Source: Flavobacterium aerium
Lineage (GTDB): Bacteria > Bacteroidota > Bacteroidia > Flavobacteriales > Flavobacteriaceae
DNA: 64,000 nucleotides
NCBI RefSeq assembly: GCF_030766725.1
Contig: NZ_JARQWR010000011.1
Location: forward strand, 62,001 to 126,000
Direction: 5' to 3'
Positions 9,584 to 17,811 of this stretch are shown here, one piece after another. The notes under the pieces are model-generated. The model ran no database searches. It saw only the letters and a list, made by a program, of their open reading frames with translations, and was not told where the DNA came from. The position numbers were made by a program, and so were the translations under genes. The first letter of the stretch is position 1, and every line of letters starts with the position of its first letter.

Positions 9584-10210
9584 ATGAAAATTAATACTGC
9601 TGAATTTATAATTAGTAACTCTGAAGTAAGTAAATGTCCAAAAGACTTCTTACCAGAATATGCTTTTATTGGCCGATCCAATGTAGGGAAGTCCTCATTG
9701 ATTAACATGCTTACTAATCACAAGAATTTAGCGAAAACTTCTGGAAGACCTGGAAAAACGCAATTAATCAATCACTTCAAAATCAACAATAACTGGTTTC
9801 TTGTCGATTTACCTGGGTATGGTTACGCAAAGGTTTCTAAGAAAACTAAATCTATATTCCAACAATTCATTACGGACTATTTTGAAAAAAGAGAACAATT
9901 AGTTTGTGCTTTTGTTTTGATCGACATCCGTCATGAGGCTCAGAAAATCGATCTTGAATTTTTAAATTACTTAGGCGAAAGCGAAATTCCATTTTGTATC
10001 ATCTTCACCAAAGCAGATAAAATCAGTAAGGTGAAAATTGATTCTCATATTGCTGCTTATAAAAAACAGATGTATGCTAACAATTGGGCAGAGATGCCTC
10101 AATATTTTGTAACTTCATCTACAGAAGGAACTGGAAAAGAAATTGTATTGGATTATATCGAAGAAGTGAATGCCGAAGTTTTTAAAAACGGAGGCGGGTT
10201 TCAAATCTAA
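9584..10210 (+). CDS. engB: Ribosome biogenesis GTPase EngB (YihA/YsxC)
   Basis: Small GTPase needed for assembly of the 50S ribosomal subunit. The 208-residue protein has the G1 loop GRSNVGKSS (30-38), a G2 region around SGRPGKTQ, G3 DLPGYGYA, G4 TKAD and G5 SS, all intact, and the length fits the family. It follows the hydrolase by 54 bases and is closed by a strong terminator, so it is the last gene of its unit. Confidence 0.96.
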   Translation: MKINTAEFIISNSEVSKCPKDFLPEYAFIGRSNVGKSSLINMLTNHKNLAKTSGRPGKTQLINHFKINNNWFLVDLPGYGYAKVSKKTKSIFQQFITDYFEKREQLVCAFVLIDIRHEAQKIDLEFLNYLGESEIPFCIIFTKADKISKVKIDSHIAAYKKQMYANNWAEMPQYFVTSSTEGTGKEIVLDYIEEVNAEVFKNGGGFQI

Positions 10211-10239
10211 ATCAAAAACATCCTTTTTAAATGAATAAG

Positions 10240-10279
10240 AAGTCATTACTACCTATATAGTAATGACTTTTCTCTTTTA
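10240..10279 (+). terminator. Rho-independent terminator after engB
   Basis: AAGTCATTACTA (10240-10251) pairs perfectly with TAGTAATGACTT (10258-10269) around a 6-base loop and is followed by TTCTCTTTT. Confidence 0.8.
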
Positions 10280-10346
10280 CATTACTTTCCACCTCATTTC
10301 TTATAGTTTATTAGTAAACAGATTCTTACAATAAGAAAAAAATCGT

Positions 10347-10354
10347 TATATTTG
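10347..10354 (+). promoter_or_regulatory. -7 box of the MarR efflux operon
   Basis: TATATTTG, an exact TAnnTTTG match, ends directly against the 16-bp palindrome that precedes the MarR gene. Transcription should start near 10360, about 17 bases before the ATG. Confidence 0.75.
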
Positions 10355-10370
10355 AGTTGTTTAAACAACT
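10355..10370 (+). promoter_or_regulatory. Palindromic operator of the MarR operon
   Basis: AGTTGTTTAAACAACT is a perfect 16-bp palindrome lying between the -7 box and the MarR start codon, covering the expected transcription start. Its place and symmetry fit autorepression by the dimeric MarR protein encoded immediately downstream (inference). Confidence 0.75.
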
Positions 10371-10376
10371 ATTACC

Positions 10377-10814
10377 ATGCAAACTTATCTAACGGATCAG
10401 GATCTTTATCATTTACTAATCAACAGGACAACGACTGCAATGAATCGTAAGTTGCAGCATAACTTAAATCAGAATCATTTTAAGTTAACCAAAGAACAAT
10501 GGTCTATACTTGCTGTATTATGGAAAAAAGATGGTTGTTCACAACAATATCTTGCTGATGAGACTTATCGTGACAAACCCAGTATTACACGTTTACTAGA
10601 CAACATGGAAAAAGAACAACTAATTGTTCGAATTCCAGATTATACCGATCGCAGAACTAATCTTATCTATCTGACTACTAAAAGTAAAAAGATGGAAGCA
10701 GAAGTAAAAGAAACAGTCTGTAAAACAATAGACCAAGCCTTACAAAATATAGAGCCTGAAAATGTATTAATCATGAAAGATACATTAGAACGAATATTTG
10801 AAAACCTACATTAA
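10377..10814 (+). CDS. MarR-family transcriptional regulator
   Basis: Winged-helix repressor of 145 residues, probably dimeric and ligand-responsive. The helix-turn-helix and wing are visible as LTKEQWSILAVLWKKDG, QQYLADETYRDKPSITRLLDNMEK and the wing DYTDRRTNLIYLT (about residues 82-94), all typical of MarR. It is the first gene of an operon with an outer-membrane channel, an adaptor and an ABC-2 permease. It probably represses them through the adjacent palindrome and responds to a toxic compound that the pump removes (inference). Confidence 0.9.
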   Translation: MQTYLTDQDLYHLLINRTTTAMNRKLQHNLNQNHFKLTKEQWSILAVLWKKDGCSQQYLADETYRDKPSITRLLDNMEKEQLIVRIPDYTDRRTNLIYLTTKSKKMEAEVKETVCKTIDQALQNIEPENVLIMKDTLERIFENLH

Positions 10815-10834
10815 TCCCCAACATTGACAATGAC

Positions 10835-12226
10835 ATGAGAAAACAACTTTTATCTTTGATTTTAATTATTTCTCTTGGTACAGAATCTTTTGCTCAAGTA
10901 GAAATAACCCCCTCTTTGCATGATGCTATCCAAAAAGCTATCGAGAAGAGCTACACCCTGAAGAATAAAAAATTGGACATTGACAAAATCAATTTACAAA
11001 AGAAAGGGGTTTGGAACACCTACATTCCCCGGATTGAAGCGAGTGCTTCATATGTTTATTTCGATAATGAAATAACAGTAGATGTCCCCACCACTACTAT
11101 TCCGTTCCTGAATCTTCAGTTGTTTGATGGAAAACGGACTTTTGAAAGTAATGGAAATCTGTTCAACGCTAGTATTCTTGCAAAATCTGTTCTTTTTAGT
11201 GGTCTACAAATTCCAAACGCTGCTAAAGCTTTAGAACAAAAAATAATTGGTTCGAATTATTTAATGGAAGCCAATAAAGATGATATCATCAAAGAGGTCA
11301 TTACTACTTTTGATCAATTGTCATTACTCGATCAGGTAGAAAAATTAATTCTCGATAGCGAAAAAAGACTTGACGTAGAATCCCTTCGAATTAACAAAGC
11401 TATTGAACAAGGGCTTGCTGTTCCTTATGATCGGGATAAAATAAAATTAGCTTCCTTAGAATTACAATCAAAAAAAATTGAACTCCACGGAAAAAGACAA
11501 TTGGTTTATAAAAAAATCACTTATCTAACGGGATATACCAAAGAACAAACCACACAAGTTCAAGCTCCATTAGAACCTTATACTATACTCAATCCCGAGA
11601 CACTCACTACTGAACAAAAATCGGAATTAAAAGCATTAGAAGCTTTTGGTAAGGCATATGAATACTTATTAAAGAAGGAGAAAGGTTCCTATCTCCCAAA
11701 AGTAGCAGCATTTGGTGGATATACGTATACTAGTCTTTTTAATTCTACGATTACAACACCGCAGCTTCCTATTATAAATTCGCCAACCCGATTATCTTTA
11801 AACGAGGCTACTATAGCACCAAATTGGATATTGGGTGTAGGACTGAAATGGGAAATTTTCAGTGGGTTTGAAAGAGAACATAAAACAACTGAAGCCAAAA
11901 TAAATATTGAGTCCAATGCCAATCAACTGAGCGATGCTCGAGAAAAATTAGAATTACTGCTTGAGAAAAACAAAGTTGATTATTATACTTTGAATCAAAA
12001 AATTGAAGTAGGGCAGCAACAGAAAAAAGTTACCGAGAACAATTTGACTTTGGCTGTAAAACAGTATAAAGAGGGATTGATTAATATCTCTGAAAGATTG
12101 GAAGCAGAAAATGATAATTACAAAGCTGCTCTAAACTACATCAGTAATCTTATTGAACAAAGACAGGCTGCTATCGAAACCATTCAAACTACTGGACAAC
12201 TTGCTAACTACGCTATAAAAAATTAA
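10835..12226 (+). CDS. TolC-family outer-membrane channel
   Basis: Outer membrane efflux protein of 463 residues with a signal peptide ending near SFAQ (about 18-21). Long helical stretches, two repeated halves (about 25-235 and 255-455) and the late YKEGLINISERLEAENDNY-like segment are typical of the TolC/OEP fold. It should form the trans-periplasmic exit duct for the pump encoded downstream. It lies 20 bases after marR and 4 bases before the adaptor gene, so the four genes form one operon. Confidence 0.9.
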   Translation: MRKQLLSLILIISLGTESFAQVEITPSLHDAIQKAIEKSYTLKNKKLDIDKINLQKKGVWNTYIPRIEASASYVYFDNEITVDVPTTTIPFLNLQLFDGKRTFESNGNLFNASILAKSVLFSGLQIPNAAKALEQKIIGSNYLMEANKDDIIKEVITTFDQLSLLDQVEKLILDSEKRLDVESLRINKAIEQGLAVPYDRDKIKLASLELQSKKIELHGKRQLVYKKITYLTGYTKEQTTQVQAPLEPYTILNPETLTTEQKSELKALEAFGKAYEYLLKKEKGSYLPKVAAFGGYTYTSLFNSTITTPQLPIINSPTRLSLNEATIAPNWILGVGLKWEIFSGFEREHKTTEAKINIESNANQLSDAREKLELLLEKNKVDYYTLNQKIEVGQQQKKVTENNLTLAVKQYKEGLINISERLEAENDNYKAALNYISNLIEQRQAAIETIQTTGQLANYAIKN

Positions 12227-12230
12227 TATC

Positions 12231-13181
12231 ATGAAAAACAATATACTCTTCCTTTTCGTTTTACTAACAATGATTGGTTGTAAAACTCCAAACGATACTA
12301 TTATTCAGGGAAAAACTGAACGTGACATGATTAGTGTAGTCAGTAAAGTTCCTGGAAGAATTCATCAAATTAAAGTAAAAGAAGGTTCTTTTGTCAAAAA
12401 AGGAGATACACTTGCTATTCTTGATATTCCAGAAGTCGATGCAAAAGTATTGCAGGCAAAGGGCGCAGTAACCTCAGCGAAAGCCCAATATAACATGGCT
12501 GTAAAAGGAGCAACTAATGAACAATTGATCCAGTTACAAGCTAAGCATGATGCTTTAAGAGAACAATTTCTATTTGCAGAAAAATCGGTAAACAGATTGC
12601 GCAACATGCTTAAGGATTCTTTAATTTCACAACAGACATATGATGAGACTTTTGCCAAGTATCAAGGAGCCAAATCTCAATATACCGCTGTACAAGCTGA
12701 ATTAAGCGAAGCAAAAAGAGGTGCTCGTCCAGAACAACAAACAATGGCTCTAGGGCAACAAAATAGAGCTTTGGGTGCGTTACAAGAAGCTGAAACTGCT
12801 GATAAGGAACGTTATATTATTGCTCCTCAGGATATGACTATTGAAAACATTACTTTAAAAATTGGGGAACTTGCTTTGCCAGGCTATACCTTATTTAACG
12901 GTTATTTACTGGACTCTACTTATTTTCGTTTCACCTTCCCTGAGAGTAAATTAAACAAAATAAAAACGGATCAAAAAGTAACCGTGAAAGTCTTATATAA
13001 GGATGTAACTATAGAAGGCACTGTAAGCTCTATTAAGCAATTAAGCGCCTATGCTAATATTGCTACTGCTTATCCTGATTACGAATACCAAGAAGCTTTG
13101 TATGAAGTAAAAATCAATCCAACTGATCTTAAAAAGGTCGCAGATGTGTACACTAAGACAACCGTAACTTTATCGCTGTAA
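12231..13181 (+). CDS. HlyD/EmrA-type periplasmic adaptor lipoprotein
   Basis: Membrane-fusion (adaptor) subunit of 316 residues linking the inner-membrane permease to the TolC-like channel. The N terminus is a lipoprotein signal with lipobox TMIGC (Cys17). Next come a biotinyl-lipoyl-like half motif (VPGRIHQIKVKEGSFVKKGD, about 37-56), a coiled-coil hairpin (about 65-190), the second lipoyl half and a beta-barrel domain. It is packed between the channel and permease genes (4- and 2-base gaps), indicating a single tripartite machine. Confidence 0.9.
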   Translation: MKNNILFLFVLLTMIGCKTPNDTIIQGKTERDMISVVSKVPGRIHQIKVKEGSFVKKGDTLAILDIPEVDAKVLQAKGAVTSAKAQYNMAVKGATNEQLIQLQAKHDALREQFLFAEKSVNRLRNMLKDSLISQQTYDETFAKYQGAKSQYTAVQAELSEAKRGARPEQQTMALGQQNRALGALQEAETADKERYIIAPQDMTIENITLKIGELALPGYTLFNGYLLDSTYFRFTFPESKLNKIKTDQKVTVKVLYKDVTIEGTVSSIKQLSAYANIATAYPDYEYQEALYEVKINPTDLKKVADVYTKTTVTLSL

Positions 13182-13183
13182 GT

Positions 13184-14344
13184 ATGAAAAATTTTATCTT
13201 TTTAATGAAAAGGGAATTTTCGTTCTTTTGGAGCAATAAGATTTTACGATTGCTATTCATTGGAGCTCCCATTATGTATGGTATTCTTTTAGGTTACGTT
13301 TATGAAAAAGGAAAAGTAACGGATCTTTCTATTATCGTGGTCGATGAGGATCATTCTAATATGAGTAACAAAGCCATCCAGATGTTTGATGACAATGAGG
13401 TCATCAATGTTTCACAAATCAAGTATGATCCCTTAAAGGTAACAGATGCTACTATTGAAGATGGGGCTGCTTGTGTCGTTATGATTCCTAAAAATTTTGA
13501 AGCGGATATTCTGCTCAAAAAGTACCCTGAAGTAACCATTTTTGTCAATACTTCTAATATCTTAACGGCTAATTATGCCTCAAGTGCCATACAGCTTTGT
13601 TTAGGTACATTACGGGCAGGAATTGAAATCGAAACTTTAAAAAAGCAAGGTGTCCCAGAAAGTATTGCTGCCACACAGTATGAGCCTTTTCGTATGAGCT
13701 TTATCAAGAAATACAATCGTAGTACCAACTATATGTATTTCTTATGGCCTGGTGTTCTGGCTACAATTTTACAACAGGTTCTTTTGTTAGCGCTAGCCTT
13801 ATCGTTTGCTTCAGAATATGAAAACAATACCTTTAAAGATTTGGTTCAAAAAGCACCATCCACCTTTAAACTTATTGCGGTCAAGATTATTCCTTATATG
13901 ATTATGAGTTTCGGTATCTGGCTTCTGTATGCCCTTTTTGCATGGTGGTTTAGAGTTCCGCTCAATACTCATATGTGGGATCTAACCTTAGTCGCTGGCA
14001 TATTTGTTCTAGCCGTTAGTTGCATTGGTATTGTAGTAAGTATTTTGATTCCCAATCAACTTAAAGCCACAGAGGTGCTCATGGTAATTGCCACGCCTAG
14101 TTTTATCATCAGTGGATTTACTTGGCCTTTGAGCCAGATGCCGGGTTGGATTCAAACAATTGCTGATTGCATTCCACTCACACACTTCTTAAAAATATTC
14201 CGCGTATTGGTAGTAGAAGGAGGTTCCCTTTCTCAGGTAAGTGATTCTATATGGGCTATGATAATCATTGGTCTGGTTTGTGGCTTTACTGCTTATATTG
14301 CTTTGCATTTTAAAATTAAAAAGACACTCCGAACAATTAAATAA
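13184..14344 (+). CDS. ABC-2 type transporter permease
   Basis: Inner-membrane permease of 386 residues resembling the YhhJ/YbhR group (ABC2_membrane_3 type). It has one N-terminal membrane segment (about 21-41), a large extracytoplasmic domain (about 42-180) and five or so further membrane helices in the C-terminal half. No nucleotide-binding subunit is encoded in the operon, so it must borrow an ATPase from elsewhere or work in a way I cannot determine. The operon ends at a strong bidirectional terminator. The substrate is unknown; drug or toxic lipid export is the usual role of such sets. Confidence 0.88.
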   Translation: MKNFIFLMKREFSFFWSNKILRLLFIGAPIMYGILLGYVYEKGKVTDLSIIVVDEDHSNMSNKAIQMFDDNEVINVSQIKYDPLKVTDATIEDGAACVVMIPKNFEADILLKKYPEVTIFVNTSNILTANYASSAIQLCLGTLRAGIEIETLKKQGVPESIAATQYEPFRMSFIKKYNRSTNYMYFLWPGVLATILQQVLLLALALSFASEYENNTFKDLVQKAPSTFKLIAVKIIPYMIMSFGIWLLYALFAWWFRVPLNTHMWDLTLVAGIFVLAVSCIGIVVSILIPNQLKATEVLMVIATPSFIISGFTWPLSQMPGWIQTIADCIPLTHFLKIFRVLVVEGGSLSQVSDSIWAMIIIGLVCGFTAYIALHFKIKKTLRTIK

Positions 14345-14346
14345 AT

Positions 14347-14388
14347 AAAAAAATCCCTTTCAAGTTTATCTTGAAAGGGATTTTTTTT
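14347..14388. terminator. Bidirectional terminator, efflux operon versus MarR-GNAT gene
   Basis: AAATCCCTTTCAAG (14351-14364) pairs perfectly with CTTGAAAGGGATTT (14370-14383), flanked by an A-run and a run of eight T. The T-run overlaps the stop codon of the minus-strand gene. Confidence 0.9.
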
Positions 14389-15340
14389 ACTCTATCATTA
14401 ATTCCATTTGGATATTACAACGTTCATAAGGTGTAACTCGTCCAGCTATTTTTTGAAAGCCTAACTTATGGTATAAGTTTATAGCAGGTTTCAATATGGT
14501 ATTACTCTCCAAATAAATTTTTGATGCACCTAGTGATTTCGCTTTTTGTACAATTGCTTCTCCTAGCAGGAATCCAATATTTTTCCCTTGCGCTTTAGGT
14601 GAAACCGCCATTTTTGCTAATTCATAATCGTATTCATCATCTTCCATTTTTATTAAGGCGCAAACCCCTAATGGCTCACCTTCGTATAGAGCAACTAGAA
14701 TATGTCCTCCTTTATTTAAAATATATCCTTCTGGATTATCCAATGCATTATAATCTGATTGTTCCATTTTAAAGTAGGCTGAAATCCATTCTACATTTAA
14801 TTCTCTGAAAACAGTTTTATAGTCTGGGATATACTCTACTATTTGAACTTTATTGCTTTCTCTCACTTTTTTCTGTTCTTGTACTCTACGCAATAGCTTC
14901 TTTTGTTCTAATAAAAATTCCCATTCTTCAATGGCTTTCCATAAATCATTTGTCGCTTGTGATGATACTTCATCTACAGCATTACTCAGATCTAAATAGA
15001 GGTCTTCAATTGTCAGTGCTATTTGCAATCCTTTCGGAGAAAGTTCTACTACATTCCTACGACCGTCGGATGCATCTTTACTTTCTATAATATAATTTGC
15101 TTTCACCATTTCGCGCACAATTTTACTCACCGATGGATGAGAATGTCCTATTTCCTTTGCGATTGCCATAATTGATTTGGCTTCCCCTTTTGAAAGGACA
15201 TAAAAAACAGGGAACCATTTCGGTTGCATATCGATCCCATACAAACCATATATGTGTAATCCGTCTTCCGTTATTTTATCCGTTAGTAGTCTTAATCTAC
15301 TCCCCAATGCCATTTTTCCAGTTTGATTAAAAAATTCCAT
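14387..15340 (-). CDS. MarR-type HTH / GNAT acetyltransferase fusion regulator
   Basis: Two-domain protein of 317 residues. Residues about 1-145 form a MarR-like winged helix (IAKEIGHSHPSVSKIVREM and the wing SDGRRNVVELSPKG). Residues about 165-317 form a GNAT domain with the acetyl-CoA loop SPKAQGKNIG near 248-257. This fusion is a recognised architecture, but its ligand and acetylation target are unknown. It is a single gene with its own promoter and putative operator upstream, and shares a terminator with the convergent efflux operon. Confidence 0.88.
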   Translation of the reverse strand: MEFFNQTGKMALGSRLRLLTDKITEDGLHIYGLYGIDMQPKWFPVFYVLSKGEAKSIMAIAKEIGHSHPSVSKIVREMVKANYIIESKDASDGRRNVVELSPKGLQIALTIEDLYLDLSNAVDEVSSQATNDLWKAIEEWEFLLEQKKLLRRVQEQKKVRESNKVQIVEYIPDYKTVFRELNVEWISAYFKMEQSDYNALDNPEGYILNKGGHILVALYEGEPLGVCALIKMEDDEYDYELAKMAVSPKAQGKNIGFLLGEAIVQKAKSLGASKIYLESNTILKPAINLYHKLGFQKIAGRVTPYERCNIQMELMIE

Positions 15341-15350
15341 TTTAAATATA

Positions 15351-15367
15351 GTTACGTAATTAGTTAC
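15351..15367 (-). promoter_or_regulatory. Putative operator in front of the MarR-GNAT gene
   Basis: GTTACGTAATTAGTTAC contains the 8-bp palindrome TTACGTAA and a repeated AGTTAC element, and lies between the -7 box and the start codon. The position suits autoregulation, but the symmetry is imperfect. Confidence 0.45.
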
Positions 15368-15368
15368 T

Positions 15369-15376
15369 CAAATATA
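15369..15376 (-). promoter_or_regulatory. -7 box of the MarR-GNAT gene
   Basis: Reads TATATTTG on the minus strand, an exact TAnnTTTG match, 28 bases before the ATG at 15340. Confidence 0.7.
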
Positions 15377-15426
15377 AATACTATTATTTATTTCTTTAAA
15401 TAATTTTTAGTTAATTATTTAATGGC

Positions 15427-15462
15427 AAAAAAAAGCCTAACAAATTTTATTTTGTTAGGCTT
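15427..15462 (-). terminator. Terminator of the gldB-gldC operon
   Basis: AAGCCTAACAAA (15433-15444) pairs with TTTGTTAGGCTT (15451-15462). On the minus strand the stem is followed by a run of eight T (15427-15434), so it ends transcription coming from gldC. Confidence 0.88.
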
Positions 15463-15489
15463 ACTATTGTAGTATAAAAGAGTTGAATC

Positions 15490-15825
15490 TTATTTTTTCA
15501 ATTCTAATTTTTCTGCAAAATACTCACAGAAATCTTTCATTGTTGCAGACATTTTCTCATCTCCAGTTGCGCGTTCAAAAGTATCGGACATTGCTACTAA
15601 CGTTTGGTGAAAGAAAACTTTCATTTCATCAACGGGCATATCTTTCGTCCATAAATCAATTCTTAATGATTCCTGAGCTGCGCTATCCCAAATTGAAAGC
15701 ATCATTGCTTTTGCCTCATCTTTAGTTACTCCACCATCTTGAGCAGTCCAGAATAATTTTTCTGGAACGCGGTTTTCATCTAATTCTACTAGGAATTTTA
15801 TTTCAGATGTTATCTTTTTTGACAT
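15490..15825 (-). CDS. gldC: Gliding motility protein GldC
   Basis: Cytoplasmic protein of 111 residues that in Flavobacterium johnsoniae supports gliding, probably by assisting GldB. It has the recognisable family features KFLVELDENRVPEKLFWTAQD near the N terminus and LRIDLWTKDMPVDEMK in the middle. The start codon overlaps the gldB stop by one base (TAATG), the coupled arrangement known for this pair. Biochemical function is not established. Confidence 0.93.
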   Translation of the reverse strand: MSKKITSEIKFLVELDENRVPEKLFWTAQDGGVTKDEAKAMMLSIWDSAAQESLRIDLWTKDMPVDEMKVFFHQTLVAMSDTFERATGDEKMSATMKDFCEYFAEKLELKK

Positions 15826-16781
15826 TACTTCTTCGGTTTGTATTTTGACTTTTCAAATATTTCTTTTGCATCTAACTGCAATAATTCTTGCAAAGATACA
15901 TTATTATTTTTCATATAAGAACGGACAATTTGCCATCCAATCCATGTTCCTACACGACCTGGAGACTGGTTGTCGATATCCAAATAGAATCTTGAAAATG
16001 GCGCGGGATTGATGAATCGCATTGCCAATTTTGGATCTGCATCATACAAGATTTTCTCATCTATTATATAGCGCCACATTTCTTCTTGGTTTGCATCACA
16101 CCAAATTATTTGCTCTGGTGTATAGCCTATTTTATCCGCATCTGAAACTTTCGGCAGCAATACATCTTTTAGGTATAAGGAACGTCCTACATAAATCATT
16201 TGCGAAAGCAGACTACGATCTTTTGGTGTGGCAATTTTTCCTCTAGAGAAGTCTGCCACTAAATCGGATGTGATTTGAGATGGTTCAAAGGTTAGCTTTT
16301 GATAATCTGGAAATTCATAGAACTTATGGTCTTTCCCTAAGTACATATCTAACGAAATTAATACGATACTATCGGTATAAAAGGCTTTACTCTGATAGTC
16401 TACTTCAGAAATTAGTGTTACTACTTTAGGTGTTTTTTCTTCTGGAAAATAATACTGAACGTGTTGAAATAGTGATTTCAATTCTCCTTTTAACGGTTCA
16501 ATATTTGAGAATTTCTTTTGTACTTCCTGATATAATTCTCTAATTAATGGGTCTTTCATTTTATTAAACCATATCGTATCTTCATTTCCTGCTGGAAAAA
16601 AGTATGGGAATTGTTGTTTAATCTTCGGTAAATCTGCTTCATTGGACTCAAAAAATATTTTGTCAAATCGCTCAATTTGAACCGTCACAGGAATAGCTTC
16701 AATTTCATTTTCAACTTCTGCTTTTTTATCACATGAAGCGAGTAGCAAAATGAAAGCAAACAATACAAGATAATTCTTCAT
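15825..16781 (-). CDS. gldB: Gliding motility lipoprotein GldB
   Basis: Lipoprotein of 318 residues required for flavobacterial gliding and associated with the type IX secretion/motility machinery. The N terminus is a lipoprotein signal with lipobox LLASC (Cys17). The mature part resembles the GldB family, with IERFDKIFFESNEADLP near residue 35 and the late PGRVGTWIGWQIVRSYM region. It is first of two genes with gldC and divergent from nadE, an arrangement I recall from other Flavobacteriaceae. Confidence 0.93.
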   Translation of the reverse strand: MKNYLVLFAFILLLASCDKKAEVENEIEAIPVTVQIERFDKIFFESNEADLPKIKQQFPYFFPAGNEDTIWFNKMKDPLIRELYQEVQKKFSNIEPLKGELKSLFQHVQYYFPEEKTPKVVTLISEVDYQSKAFYTDSIVLISLDMYLGKDHKFYEFPDYQKLTFEPSQITSDLVADFSRGKIATPKDRSLLSQMIYVGRSLYLKDVLLPKVSDADKIGYTPEQIIWCDANQEEMWRYIIDEKILYDADPKLAMRFINPAPFSRFYLDIDNQSPGRVGTWIGWQIVRSYMKNNNVSLQELLQLDAKEIFEKSKYKPKK

Positions 16782-16869
16782 ACAGGATTTTTTTATTTTG
16801 TAAACATTAATAGGAAATATTCCTAAATTCAGATTGTTTTTATAATTTTATCGTAATCTATTTATTTTG

Positions 16870-16877
16870 CAAATATA
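16870..16877 (-). promoter_or_regulatory. Candidate -7 box for gldB-gldC
   Basis: Reads TATATTTG on the minus strand (exact consensus), giving an 80-90 base leader before the gldB ATG at 16781. It lies in the gldB-nadE divergent spacer. Confidence 0.5.
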
Positions 16878-16908
16878 CATTGCTGTTTTTTAAATTATCA
16901 AAAATACT

Positions 16909-17715
16909 ATGCCTAAAAAAAGTACGATTCAAACGGAAAAAGTAAATCTTCATATTGTCAACTGGCTTAAGGATTATGCAGTGAATGCAAAAGTCAAAGG
17001 TTTTGTAATTGGTATTTCTGGTGGAATTGATTCGGCTGTGACTTCAATTCTTTGTGCACAGACTGGTTTACCTACACTTTGTGTAGAAATGCCTATTCAT
17101 CAGGCGGAGAGCCAAGTGAGTCGTGGGAAGGAGCATATTCGTTTATTACAAGAAAAGTATAGTCATGTTACAACGGTTGTTGCTGACTTGACGGCTGTTT
17201 TTGATACTTTTAAAAATGAGGTCCCTCATTCTACTGATGAAGCGAAACTAAATTTATCTTTGGCTAATACTCGTGCTCGCTTGCGTATGACTACTTTATA
17301 TTATTTTGCCGGAATTCATAGTCTTTTGGTTGCTGGAACGGGGAATAAAGTAGAGGATTTTGGCGTAGGTTTTTACACCAAATATGGTGATGGTGGTGTC
17401 GATTTGAGCCCAATTGCGGACTTAATGAAATCTGATGTTTATGCATTAGCCGAATATTTAGGTGTTCCTACAAGCATTCGTCAAGCTGCTCCTACCGATG
17501 GTTTGTTTGGTGATGATCGTTCGGATGAAGATCAATTAGGGGCTAGTTATGATGAGCTAGAATGGGCTATGTTAGCCTATGAGGCAGGGAGTACGGAGGA
17601 AAATTTCACTGGTAGAGAAAGAGAAGTTTTTTCTATCTACAAAAGGTTAAATACCATTAATCAACACAAAATGAACCCTATACCGGTCTGTTTAATCCCA
17701 AATGAAATGAAGTAA
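16909..17715 (+). CDS. nadE: NAD+ synthase, ammonia-dependent
   Basis: Adenylates deamido-NAD and amidates it to NAD+, the last step of NAD synthesis. The 268-residue protein lacks the glutaminase domain. It has the ATP pyrophosphatase loop SGGIDSA (37-43), GTGNKVEDFGVGFYTKYGD and the late GLFGDDRSDEDQLG, all typical of NadE. It is divergent from gldB and followed after 96 bases by a response regulator gene. Confidence 0.95.
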   Translation: MPKKSTIQTEKVNLHIVNWLKDYAVNAKVKGFVIGISGGIDSAVTSILCAQTGLPTLCVEMPIHQAESQVSRGKEHIRLLQEKYSHVTTVVADLTAVFDTFKNEVPHSTDEAKLNLSLANTRARLRMTTLYYFAGIHSLLVAGTGNKVEDFGVGFYTKYGDGGVDLSPIADLMKSDVYALAEYLGVPTSIRQAAPTDGLFGDDRSDEDQLGASYDELEWAMLAYEAGSTEENFTGREREVFSIYKRLNTINQHKMNPIPVCLIPNEMK

Positions 17716-17811
17716 ATTCCTTTCATTGATTAACAGTCTTTTACATTTTATTGATTAACTTTACAATACGAAATTAAATTTTGGAAAACAAATTAATTAA
17801 AACGAATCACT

